This document shows, piece after piece, positions 34,000-44,376 of a stretch of 64,000 bases of DNA. Origin of the DNA: Ailanthus altissimus (lineage: Eukaryota > Streptophyta > Magnoliopsida > Sapindales > Simaroubaceae); NCBI GenBank assembly GCA_946807835.1, contig OX327696.1, positions 9,064,501-9,128,500 on the forward strand, read 5' to 3'. Under the pieces are notes generated by a model. That model ran no database searches and was not told the origin of the DNA. It saw only the letters and a list, made by a program, of their open reading frames with translations. How positions within the stretch are numbered: position 1 is the first letter of the stretch; the number at the start of each line of letters is the position of its first letter. The position numbers were made by a program, and so were the translations under genes.

Positions 34000-36900
34000 T
34001 TACTGTTTTAATTAAAATATTAAAAGGAAAAAGAAAGCTAATTTAAGAACAAAAATACTAAAGCTAACATATAAATTTTAATTAAACCTAAGACGAGTAG
34101 CATAACTTTTAGTATTTATTCACTAAAGAAAAACATTTCTCTAGCTTAATTTTAATTTAAATCTTAAATTCAATGTGAAGTAAAAAGGATAATAACATAA
34201 TAAATAATATAGTAATAATTAACAATTATGATTAATAAAAATCTATTAAGATTCTTAATTATAGCAATATTATTTTTTTTCCTCTTCTGTAAATTTTGAA
34301 TAAAATATTTTTACACTAAATGCATCAATTATAAAAAAAAGTAATAAAGTATAAAACTAACATAATTAGTTTGAGCATCCACATTACTCCAACATTTGTT
34401 GTTACTAAAATGGGTGATATAGAAGAGCTCAATCTCATTTAATTACTCTCTAATAGCTCTCCTCTATTTTACCATACATCAAATTTTTGACAAATGGGTT
34501 AAGATAAATGTATGTTATCTAACAAATGCTTAATAAAAAACATAAATCTCTTTATTTTCTATTTCAGCATCGAACAAGCACCTTACTCATCAAGACAACA
34601 ATTAATTGTCATTCATAATTATTTTTAAACTAGATATATTTCTCAACCTAACTCTCTCTATTTTCTATTTTAGTGTCGAACAATAAATGATCTAAAATTT
34701 GTATCTCATATTCTATAAATCGAACTCATACAAACTTTATATCCATCTATTTTAAATACATAAGAGTTTAATATATAATTTATTCGAGATATTTAGTTTA
34801 GGAAAACTATAAAAAAATATATATATTTCTGCTTGATTAAATCTGTCAAATAGTTTTTTGATGTAAACATAGTTCATAATTTAACTGAAAAAATATTTTA
34901 AAGTCATCTAAAAATAACAAAATTAAAACTAGAATAACTAGGCATATGTAAAAGGCAGTCTATAAAATTTTATAATTTTTAAGATCATTGGTAGGTGAAA
35001 ATATTTTCTTAATATAGGTTTATTATTAAAATTTTTGTTTTCTAACATTGTAGTTTCTATTTTAAAAATTCATAAAGAAAAGAATTCTTGGAAATTTTTA
35101 TTGAAACAAAATTCTTTAGAATTCTTATTGTGTTTAATTTTGAATAGAAAAAGGTTTGGTACAATAATACATGTGTATAAATATAGTTTATTAAGAAAAG
35201 TATATATTTTGTTGTTGAAATCTTTATTTTTTTTTAAGATCTCACTCACTACTAAATATATATATATATATATATAATCAAAAGTCAGAAATAATGAGTT
35301 ATTGAGAGAAACCAAAATTTAAATAACCTTTATGATGTATAATTCATGTGAAAGAATCAAATTTAAACAATTAATCAATATGTAAATTTACTTATGACAA
35401 ATATACTACTCATAATAAACTTACCACTTAATTTCTACTCTACATAATCTATTTCTTATTTCTATGCTATATAATATCTTTCTCATTTTTAATACACTAA
35501 TATAAATTTAAGTTCTAAATATGAATAAAAAATAATTGCTAAACATTAATAATGATAAATTAAATGTAATCTTAAACATACATTTTTTCTTGATGGCCAA
35601 GAAAAGATAATGATTCTACCTTATGATTCAACTTGAGTTTTTTTTCGCTTAACAACATTCTTTCTTGCTTTTTCATTCATTAAATAAAGGAGAAAAAAAT
35701 TAAATAATAGAATATTATGAATACTTATTAATAAGGTTAAAAATATATTTTTATTTGTACTCTTCACTCTTAAAGAGTGTACATAACCATTCCTAATCTT
35801 CTTCACATATCTTTTTATATGGATCCCTACGTGCTTGAGTTGTTGTAAATTTTTTGAAATGAATATCTTTGTGCCATAAAACTATTCACATATTTAAATA
35901 TATGGGGCATTGATAAGTTAATTTTAAATTTTGTCTAAAAAGAATAATACAAAGCAAGTTAGTATTTATCATGAGTGTTAATGCAAATAATACATTCAAA
36001 CTCTATTTAATATATATAATGGCAATCAAGATAACTTAAACATATTTTTCTCTTCATTCCATTAAGAATGCATATTTAAACAAATATCAAATTCTTTTTA
36101 TAATACTTTATAAGAAAAAAAATAAGAATGTAATAATTTTCTCTTACCACCAATCTATCAAATACAAGTGTTTTTTCTGCTACGAGAATCATATTCCAAC
36201 TCTCATATCATATTGGAGCAATCAATTGCACCGCAATACTAATCTCATTAGCAAACACAGTATACATGTAGTAGGCCTTTTTACTTTTTCTGTGAATGAT
36301 ATAAGCAACCTATTTTCATATTGTAAGAGTTAATCTAACCTAACTCTTTAAGATGGGTCACGACCCTTTCTTGTTGCTGTCTAACCACATGTATTATAAA
36401 CAAATAGAGTAATTAGTTTTTATGATATAATTGGACAAAATGAAATAATTCTTATTAACATAATTATCTCTCATTTGGAATAATTCTACTTTCTATCAAG
36501 TTGAAAGATGGAGAAACAATATTATTGATAGTATGAGACTGCCCAGGAACCATGCAATCTATATACACAATACAACAATATATTGAATTTTAAGACAAAT
36601 GATAAAATTAAATAAATATTTAAAGTATTGAATTTATTCAACTGAAATACTTACCATAACTTATTATCTATTTGTCCAATTCTAATATTTGAAGTATTTG
36701 AAGCCTTGAAAAAAGTCTACAGAATTATCGGATATTTGTATATAGAAAAGCATAGGGCACTCTGCTATAGAACTATTGGTCCAATTCTAATAGAGAGAAT
36801 TTTGTGAACCTTTAGTGTTATACAATCATGGTCATATGTCCCTCTCAAAGCTCTCCTGGTCCTGGCAATTGAAATTGCTTTCCAAATCTTAAATATCTCA

Positions 36901-37740
36901 ATAATGTTTAGTTTATATCTCTAGAAGAAATTCTTAGTTGCAAACCTCCACAAAATTGAACTGCAAATTTAAATCACGCAGCGTTGTATAGTTGTTGTAT
37001 AGTTTTGAAATCGACTCTATTTTTTAACTGTATTAACATTGTATAGCTCAAATCTAAATTTTAAAATGCATAAACAACGTTTCAATCTAGTAGATGCATG
37101 GGAACAATCACCCATAAATTTCAACATTTTTTTGTAAGAAATAATTTTTTTTTAAACAGTAGATATATCATTTATTTTATTAAACATTTATTTGCTACAA
37201 CTTTTACCACCATAATCAAACCCCAGCAATTCTTTCACACAAAATGTTCTAACTATTCAATTAAAACTTGTCAAGATATTATTCAACTCATCAAAGATAA
37301 CGTAACTGGTCACATGGCAAATAGGATAATTCAACAAGTAATTCACAACTCTCCAAGATGTTAAAGTTGGGTACACAAACATGCTCATAATTGACAGAAA
37401 ACCTCAATTTCAATTTTTGAAAGAACCAAACCGTACTTTAAGAATAGAGATGATAAATTTTTTTGTCTTCACAAGGACTAAGATAATTAGCAAATCTAGC
37501 TCAAATGGACGAGCCCACTTTACTAGGCAGCTTGAAAACAAGACAAACAACTAAAGTTGCACTGTGGACGGGCACGATTGTGGTCAATTCTCGTCGACCA
37601 ACCTGGAAGGAGAAAGAGATGCAGAGTAAGACAGAAAGAAATAGAATATAGAATAAGATAAAAAAGAATATATACTTTAACATCTTTTTTCTTGGCTATT
37701 AGTTATCTCCGCCAAAATTAAATTGGTGGTGAAGGGACTA
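34000..37740. other. AT-rich interior of the CACTA relic
   Basis: Very AT-rich, with no supported coding region. Frames such as 35035-35277, 35621-35806 and 37098-37364 are low-complexity. An (TA)n run lies at about 35256-35276. A less AT-biased stretch at 36170-36380 might be a decayed exon on the minus strand (residues SKKAYYMYTVFANEISIAVQ), unidentified. Confidence 0.4.
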
Positions 37741-38239
37741 AAATATCAATGTGGCAGGGCAATTCACTAAGTTCCCACAATGTGAATTACTACTTTTAGT
37801 GACCATTTTTTTAAGTAACTTTCAGTGACTAATTTTAATTGGATGCAAAAAAAAATATTTTATGCAACTATTTATTGGTTGCAATATGTATCTTTTGTTT
37901 TGCTCATAAATAAGTTTTACAGGTTAATGACACATTTTGTATCAATTGCGACCACAAATCAATATCGTAGCAAAATTTACTGTTTTGTGATCAATTTTAA
38001 ATAGTCCAAAATAATTGGTCGCAAATTATAAGAATTGTAACCTTACAAGTCAATGACACATCCTTTGAATTTGTAATTTTGTCATAAATTAAATTTTTTT
38101 TAAAGTTACAATTAGATCTGCACATGTAGTTTGAATCATATTTATCTCTTTGATTTGTATTATTCAATGAATAAATTATTTTTTCTATCTTGTATTTAAT
38201 ACTTTTTGGATACTTGATCACCATCTAAATTAATTAAGT

Positions 38240-38797
38240 AACCTTTATGAACATAGAATAAGGATTTAGGGTTTAACCATAGATAGAATAGAAAAAATAT
38301 GATCATTGATCATTATGATAAATTCTTATAAGATAGAAATATACTGGCATAACATGTGCAACTATTATAGAGAATCTTAGCTTAATGAATATTTTCTTAA
38401 TTTAATTTACATAAAAATATAGTGAGTTAATTAAAAAGATATTCCTATTTGACCATTGAAAGAAGTTTGTAAGTATATTAAGATTCTTGGTTGACAAATC
38501 CAATTAAATAATTGATTCAGAAATGGAAAATAGTAATTTAAATGAAGTGTAGAGTGAGGATTAAAATCCTAAGTTTATTTTTATTAGTGAATTCACAAAT
38601 TCTATTGCTCAGACTCTTGTTACCTTTTACTTTTTTTTTTTATTTATTCTAAACCTTTAAATTGGTGATTTGAATAAATTAAAAATTGATATAGGTTAGT
38701 ACTTAGCAAAATTTAATAACAAGTATTCAAGGAAATGATGCTCATATTCATTATTATATTATTTGTTACGATATGTGCACTTGTATTAAAAATTACC
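38240..38797 (+). mobile_element. Remnant of a third Athila-type 5' LTR
   Basis: Aligns by eye with the right half of the LTR at 47570-48305: a CGACCATTGA-like block, TTAATTTAAATTGATT-like sequence, AGTACTTAGCA and the near-terminal GTGCACTTGTATTAAAA, equivalent to GTACACTTGCGCTTTAGTATAA. It is followed by a primer-site relic and a gag fragment in the expected order. The left boundary is not resolved. Confidence 0.55.
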
Positions 38798-38807
38798 AAC
38801 AATTTTT

Positions 38808-38825
38808 TAGCGCCATTATCGAAGA
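38808..38825 (+). promoter_or_regulatory. Decayed tRNA-Asp primer binding site
   Basis: TAGCGCCATTATCGAAGA, equivalent to TGGCGCCGTTGCCGGGGA with several transitions, 120 bp before the gag start. Confidence 0.65.
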
Positions 38826-38926
38826 CTTGATTTTATTATTTTTTGTTAATATTAATATCAATCAATTTATTTTCAATTCAAACTTTTAATTTTCTTGTAT
38901 TAATTTTAGGTACTCTTTAGTAGTGC

Positions 38927-39900
38927 ATGAGACATTTAAGAAACTTCGAGATTATTATGTTTGATCCTAAAATTGAGAGAACTTTGAGGGAAATTCGTAG
39001 AACGAGGTATCAACAGTTAAATTTTTAACCAACAATACAATATCAAGCTAATGCAGGCGAGGCAAAGCCGTTGTGAGATTTTACGATGCCATTGATTGAA
39101 GACATCAATTCAAGCACTCAAAGACCTGCCATTCAAGCCAATAATTTTGAACTCAAGCCAATTATTATCTAGATGATTCAGAGTACATTATAGATTAGGG
39201 GGTTTCCGAATGATGATCTAAACCAACATATTGTGAACTTTCGAAAGATTTGTGATACATTTAAGAATAATGGGGGCTTGAAATGATGCAATTTATCTTC
39301 AACTGTTTCCTTTCTCACTCTAGGATAAGGCAAAAATTTGGTTGAATTCCTTTCTAGCTAGATCAATCACTACATGGAATAAATTGGCTCAAAAGTTCTT
39401 AGTAAAATTCTTCCTTCTAGTAAAGACGGTTAAATTGAGAAATGACATCACTTCATTTGTGCAATTTGATAATGAATCTCTTTATGAGGCTTGGGAGCAC
39501 TATAAAGAATTGATACGAACATGTCCATACCGTGGGATTCTAAAGTAGTTGTTGGTGCAAACCTTTTACAAGAGGATGATAGGGCATTAAAAACTATAAT
39601 AGATGCAGCAAAGGGTAATGCTTTGATAAATAAATATACCAATGAAGCATTTGATTTGTTAGAAGAGATTACAGAAAATAATTATTAGTGGCCTTAAGAG
39701 GGGGTAAATCTGAAAAGGGTATCAAGTATTAATGAATTGAAAGCCATTGCAGCCTTATTCACTCAAGTCAATGTTTTATCCAAAAAGCTTGATTTGTTAG
39801 GAGTTCACGCTATACGTAGTTTAATTTTAACTTGTGAAGACTATAATGGCAATCACATTAATAGTTAATGCCCTATTAACATTGAGTCTGCACAATGTTA
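38927..39900 (+). pseudogene. Decayed Athila-type gag
   Basis: From ATG 38927 the plus strand reads MRHLRNFEII, then MFDPKIERTLREIRR, equivalent to the [15 protein letters not shown] start of the gag at 17950. Later blocks are NNFELKP, FPNDDLNQHIVNF, ARSITTWNKLAQKFLVKFF (39357 on), YEAWEHYKELIRTCPYRG and NKYTNEAFDLLEEI. Many frameshifts and stops occur. Its zinc-knuckle segment is duplicated (39800-40025). Confidence 0.85.
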
Positions 39901-40025
39901 ATTGAACTATGCGGAGTTCACGCTATGCGTAGTTCAATTTTAACTTGTGAAGACTATAGTGGCAATCACATTAATAGCTAATGCCTTATTAACATTGAGT
40001 CTGCACAATATGTCGCCACTTTCAA
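39800..40025 (+). repeat. 113-bp tandem duplication of the gag zinc-knuckle segment
   Basis: GGAGTTCACGCTAT at 39800 recurs at 39913, and the following 100 bp match with few changes. Each unit encodes TCEDY(N/S)GNHIN..CPINIES-like residues, the C-x2-C-x3-4-H-x4-C knuckle region with one Cys lost. Confidence 0.85.
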
Positions 40026-40099
40026 TAGGCAGCAAAACAACCCCTATTCAACCTTCTATAATTTAAAGTAGAAGAATCATCCAAACTTCTCTTGAAACA

Positions 40100-40440
40100 A
40101 CAATAGCAACCAAGGCCTAACCAAGACCTAACAACCACTCATTATCTTGATGTTTCTCTTGCTTTCTAAACTCTTAAAATACAGCTCTCTCTTGAAAAAG
40201 GCCTTTTGCTTTTCTATTTATAAGTTTTCTCCACAGCTTAGGGTTAATTTTCTATCTCAAAATGGATAAATTTTACCAGCATTGTAGCCTTGCTTCCCAA
40301 TGCGACAACCCTGGCCTGATAATTCCCACGGTTTGAATGGAATGGCTAGTTCTTTGATTTTTAGAGAATGAAGAGTTGAATGAATGGATGATTGGATGTC
40401 AATAGTACTTAAGATGAGTTAAGAGAACTTGTACAGCACA
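40100..40440 (-). mobile_element. Athila-type LTR fragment with decayed GC array
   Basis: On the minus strand, a decayed palindrome pair (GTTGTCGCATTGGG and AAGGCTACAATGCTGG, plus-strand 40276-40320) is followed about 55 bp on by a TATA-like TTATAAATAG (40214-40223). It aligns in inverse orientation with 29470-29530 and 32330-32400. Ends are not resolved. Confidence 0.45.
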
Positions 40441-40699
40441 AGAAATAGAGCTAGTCAATGGCAAGTACTGACAGGATGGCCAACAACGATACTCTATTGC
40501 TCAAGTTAATAGGGAACTTTGTAGAGCACGTTTCCTTATAGTTTTTTTTATGTTTTTTCTTATATATGCAAAAAGTGAATGAATATACCTTGAGCTGAGA
40601 ATTTGAAAGGCATAAAGAATATACCATTCAGAGTGACACGTCTTGTACTGTTTGGTGAAGGCATTTTGGAGATATATCATGTTTAGGGCTATTTTGATA

Positions 40700-41076
40700 A
40701 GCACGCCCTTCAGACTTTAAAAAGAAGTTGCCCTTTGATTAGGTGCTTTTTCTGAGGAGTAACAAACTGGTAAACCCTAACCCTGACACACAATTTTACC
40801 TAGGTAGGCTTTAGTCCGAGCAAGGCTTTATCTTTCTGCAAAAATGAAACAAGTGTCATGAGCTAAACTCTTGTCATTGACCCAAAAGACTAGCTTATGA
40901 AATAATACTGCATATCCGCCCATATATACTCAAGATCTACCTAATTTTTATCTGATGTAGGTTGTGACATTCTTCTCTACCTAATCACGTGATGCGTTTG
41001 TCCCAATCTGGCCTAAACGCAGAACCCAACCTGACTCATATTGTGCATTCTCCATAGGCTATACGAACTCATTACC
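40700..41076. repeat. First unit of a tandem repeat of about 0.4 kb
   Basis: The stretch with CATTGACCCAAAAGACTAGC, ACTCAAGATCTACC, GATGTAGGTTGTGACATT and GAACTCATTACC matches 50580-50840 block by block. It stops at 41076, where an Athila LTR begins, and resumes at about 50445. It may derive from a chromovirus LTR plus a polypurine-flanking segment, since GTGACATTCTTCTCTACC resembles the junction at 7235. Confidence 0.55.
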
Positions 41077-41096
41077 TGATAAGTGTAAAATATATC

Positions 41097-42693
41097 TGTT
41101 GGGGTGTTTATGATTCCAACCCGTAATGGGTGTGTACATGTAATTTGTATTCATCATATAAAATTCACGTATATTTATAATTCATGCATCTTACACACAA
41201 ATATCTATGCAGCGGAAGCTTGGAAATCTAATTTTCTAAAGTAATGAACACAATAAATTTTATTTTATTACAATAATGTACAAAATAAAAAATATTAATC
41301 ACACTAATATCAAGATTTAGAATTTACCTCATAAGCTTTTGATACATTTTAAGTTAGAGTATCGCCTGAAATGAACCCGTTGACAATTATAGAACTCAAC
41401 GGGGTGAGCTTAAGTTGCTAGAATAATAGATTTATTTTTTCAGCATTAGTTTAACACTTAAACCAATTTAAATTAACTCTTAATCTATAGTTTAACACTT
41501 AAACTATTTTTGAGCTATAAACTTAGCTTTGTATCATTCAACACTTGAATTATAAAAGAAAAATTCAAAGCTTTCATGACTAGCTTAATTAGAGAAGAAG
41601 ATAAAATAATATTTTCAACAATTAAAAACAAAGAAAACAATTTTCTTATTTCTCCAATTACTTTTGGCCGGCCACACTTGTCAATGTTTTGTTAACATCT
41701 CATTTCCTTTTCACCAAAAACAATGGCCGACCACTTTATCACTATGAGCCATCTTAATGAATTCCAAATTCATTAATTAATATTTGTTTCATTTAACTAA
41801 TGAATTAATATAACCATGGTCAACAATTAACCTAGGTTAGTTAATATACGTAGCCACCAAGTTCATAACTTAATCATGATTAACAATTAATCATAGTTAG
41901 GTTAGTTATACTTGCCCACCAAGTAAATAAATAATAATATAAAATACAATTAACCTAACTCAAGTTAACACTTAACTAGAGTTAAGTTAACTTATTTTTT
42001 CATAATTAAATAATTAATTAACCTAACTTTAGTTAATAATTAACTTAGGTTAAGTTAAACAATATTTAATTACAAATTTTTTCTTTTAACCTAATCATTT
42101 GGTTAACTCTTAACTATACTTAAGTTAAATATTTATTTAACTCTTAAATAAATAAATACATTGATTATTTAACAATTAAATAATCAAATATGTGAAATTA
42201 CCTTTAAGCCTTTATATGGTTACCATGTAAACCAGCTAATGGGTCCTACCTAATGGGTCACACCTTACTACACACTTGGGTAAACTTAACCAAATACTTA
42301 CTATGCGTAACATGTCATTAATTAATTGGTCAACAATAATTATTAACTAATTAATGTACTTAACTCTTAAGTATTGACACGTGCATATCCCAAGGGTTCA
42401 TGAAACAATATTTGGTTTTACTGAAATTTACTAGATTGAACAATTAAATCTGATATGTTACCCCAGTGCACAACAAGTATACTTCATATTGCATGACTCT
42501 TTAGGTTCAAACTCGATTCATCAAATGAAACTATTTTATAAAAATAAATAAAAAACGTAGTGTTTGAGAACATACTTGCATAATGACATTTTCTAGCACA
42601 TGATTGCAACTCTTACAACTATATCATTTTTAATATACCTTCAGGTCCTGTTACAGACAAGACTCTAACTCCTTAGATTTCACTGATTATTAT
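41097..42693 (+). mobile_element. X copy 2, truncated on the right
   Basis: Starts TGTTGGGGTG 20 bp inside the Athila LTR and follows the X order: GCGGAAGCTTGG, long A/T-rich section, TTAACCTAAC-type motifs, CACAACAAGTATACTTCAT, CCTTAGATTTCACTGA. It then meets the inverted copy X3 and has no AACA end of its own. Confidence 0.75.
41930..42140. repeat. TTAACCTAAC / GTTAAGTTAA motif array in X copy 2
   Basis: More than ten short motifs of the TTAACCTAAC, AGTTAAGTTAAC and GGTTAAC kind in both orientations within 210 bp. A similar array occurs in X copy 5 at 48935-49060. Confidence 0.7.
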
Positions 42694-43992
42694 TGTTAAC
42701 GTTAGTGCTTACATGTCATCCTTGAATGTATATATACTTATTATTAATATAAATATACATTTTCATTAAATCACTAAAGTCTATTTAAATAGTACTATAC
42801 AATATAACATTACAGATATTGTATGATCTGAAGGAGTTCAGATCTGATCTAAAAGAGTTTAGAGAATGGCCCACAGTTAGCTACACTGAGAGATATAAAT
42901 GCTAAATGTAACATTACAAACATTGTAGACTAATTATTGTTTGACTTACAAATTACCAAAAGGACCTTACTTGTTTAACAAGTAAAATCATTATTTTATT
43001 CATTTAAAGTATTTATTGGATAAAATAATAATAATAATAATAATTGATATTATTGTTACAAGTCAAACAATAATATTATAATGCATGACATTTTAATTTG
43101 ATTAAAATAACAAAAGAAACAAATGCATGTGGCACATGTGTTTGATTATTTAAAATTTTTAAATATTAAAAAAACACAAATGCATGGCCATGATGTGGTA
43201 GGCGTCGGATGACACTTTACAATAGTGAAAGTCTTTCTCATTTGCTTGTTGTCTCAGCCAAGATCAAGTCACCATTCCATCACATGCCCTTTTGTTTTGT
43301 TAATTAATTGTTTATTGTAAATAATTATTTTATAAGGCAAAATTCAAATGGGCAAGCAAGACATAAGTCATACTTGTGGGTCATTGGTTGCTTGTGAGAG
43401 GTAAAGAAAATGAAGCAAATAAAAGAGCAAATTTTGCTCTTTTGTTGATTAATACATTGCCATTCAGAAAAGTAAGAAAGGAAAAATCTGTGTGTTGTTC
43501 CATCAAAGTGTTGGAAGGCATTTGTCAAAAGTTGAGAGACAAGAGCACTTAACTTCTTTTTCTTTTCACAATGGCCAAACAAAATTACTTGCAATAATAC
43601 AATGATTTTAGTAGTTTAAATGTTAAAGTAGAACCAAGGTCATTTAAAGCTTGTAGTTGACAAATAGCTTAAGAAGTTAAGCTTTTAGTTTAAGAGTTAA
43701 ACTAGGGTTCAAGTGTTAAATCCTTTGCTGGAATCAAGTTGTCATTCTAGACTTCTCAAGCCCACCAAGTTGGGAGCTATAATTCACAACAAGCACATTT
43801 CAAGGCGAAGACTCCAACAACATAAAGACTAAATTCTTGCCAAGGTAATTTCAATTATGAGATAATATAAAAATTTTATGTGTTTATCATTTAGAAAATT
43901 AGATTTTCAAACTTTCGCACAAATATGTATATGATGTATGTTTTGTAATGATGAACATAATCCCACTTGTACGCACCCTAGCTTTATTAACA
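42694..43992 (-). mobile_element. X copy 3, inverted
   Basis: On the minus strand it starts TGTTAATAAAGC (43992) and ends with the X terminus GGATGACATGTAAGCACTAA..AACA (42694). It contains the TGTTCATCAT...GAAAATCTAATTTTC start block and the GATCTGAACTCCTTCAGATC end block, but lacks the conserved middle section with CCACCGTGG, so it is an internally deleted copy of 1.3 kb. No matching 5-bp flanks. Confidence 0.7.
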
Positions 43993-44150
43993 CTTACAAT
44001 ATCTAGAGTTTTTCATAAGTTATAAACTATATGCTATCTTTGAGACATATTATTAAGCGTCAACAAACCTATATTTTCTGTTTAGTTTTTGTATTATTTT
44101 TTTTGTTCTCTTTACTTGAGGATGAGCAAATGGTTAAGTTTGGAAAGGTT
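43993..44150 (+). other. Athila 3' internal remnant with polypurine tract
   Basis: TTTACTTGAGGATGAGCAAA and GGTTAAGTTTGGAAAGGT (44131-44150) directly precede the LTR start. This is the Athila-type polypurine tract (AAGTTTGGGG in the intact form). Confidence 0.65.
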
Positions 44151-44376
44151 TGATAAGTATAAAATATATCTATTATTTTTACTCTTTTAACCTAATTAAT
44201 AGCTCATTTTAATAAAAATTTATGTCTTCTTACTTGTATTATTGTTAATTTATAGGTTTTAAGACTTTTGACATACAGAAACTGAAAATCAAACATAAAC
44301 AAAAAAAGAAGCAAGAAGGAAGCCAATGTCGCGACACTTAAAACCCAATGTCACAGCACCTAAGTTAGAGACTATA

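Larger units (their letters stand above)
32528..38130. mobile_element. Probable CACTA (En/Spm) transposon relic
   Basis: The left end reads TACTACAACAAAT, one base from a CACTACAA terminus. Both ends hold many short direct and inverted motifs of the type TTGCGACCA / TGGTCGCAA: left, about 32545-33000 (ATTGACCTC..GCAAAA, GGTCACAGAA, TTTGGCCGCAAAA, CAATTTTTGGTCACAAAA); right, about 37840-38035 (TTGGTTGCAA, TTGCGACCACAAA, TTGGTCGCAAATTA). Such subterminal repeats, where the transposase binds, are characteristic of CACTA elements. The right terminus is uncertain (a TGTAGT at 38125 is the best candidate). No TNPD-type transposase is recognisable in between. Confidence 0.5.

Noticed and set aside
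35035..35315. Frames on both strands of about 80 codons
   Set aside because: Made of AT-rich simple sequence including a TA microsatellite.
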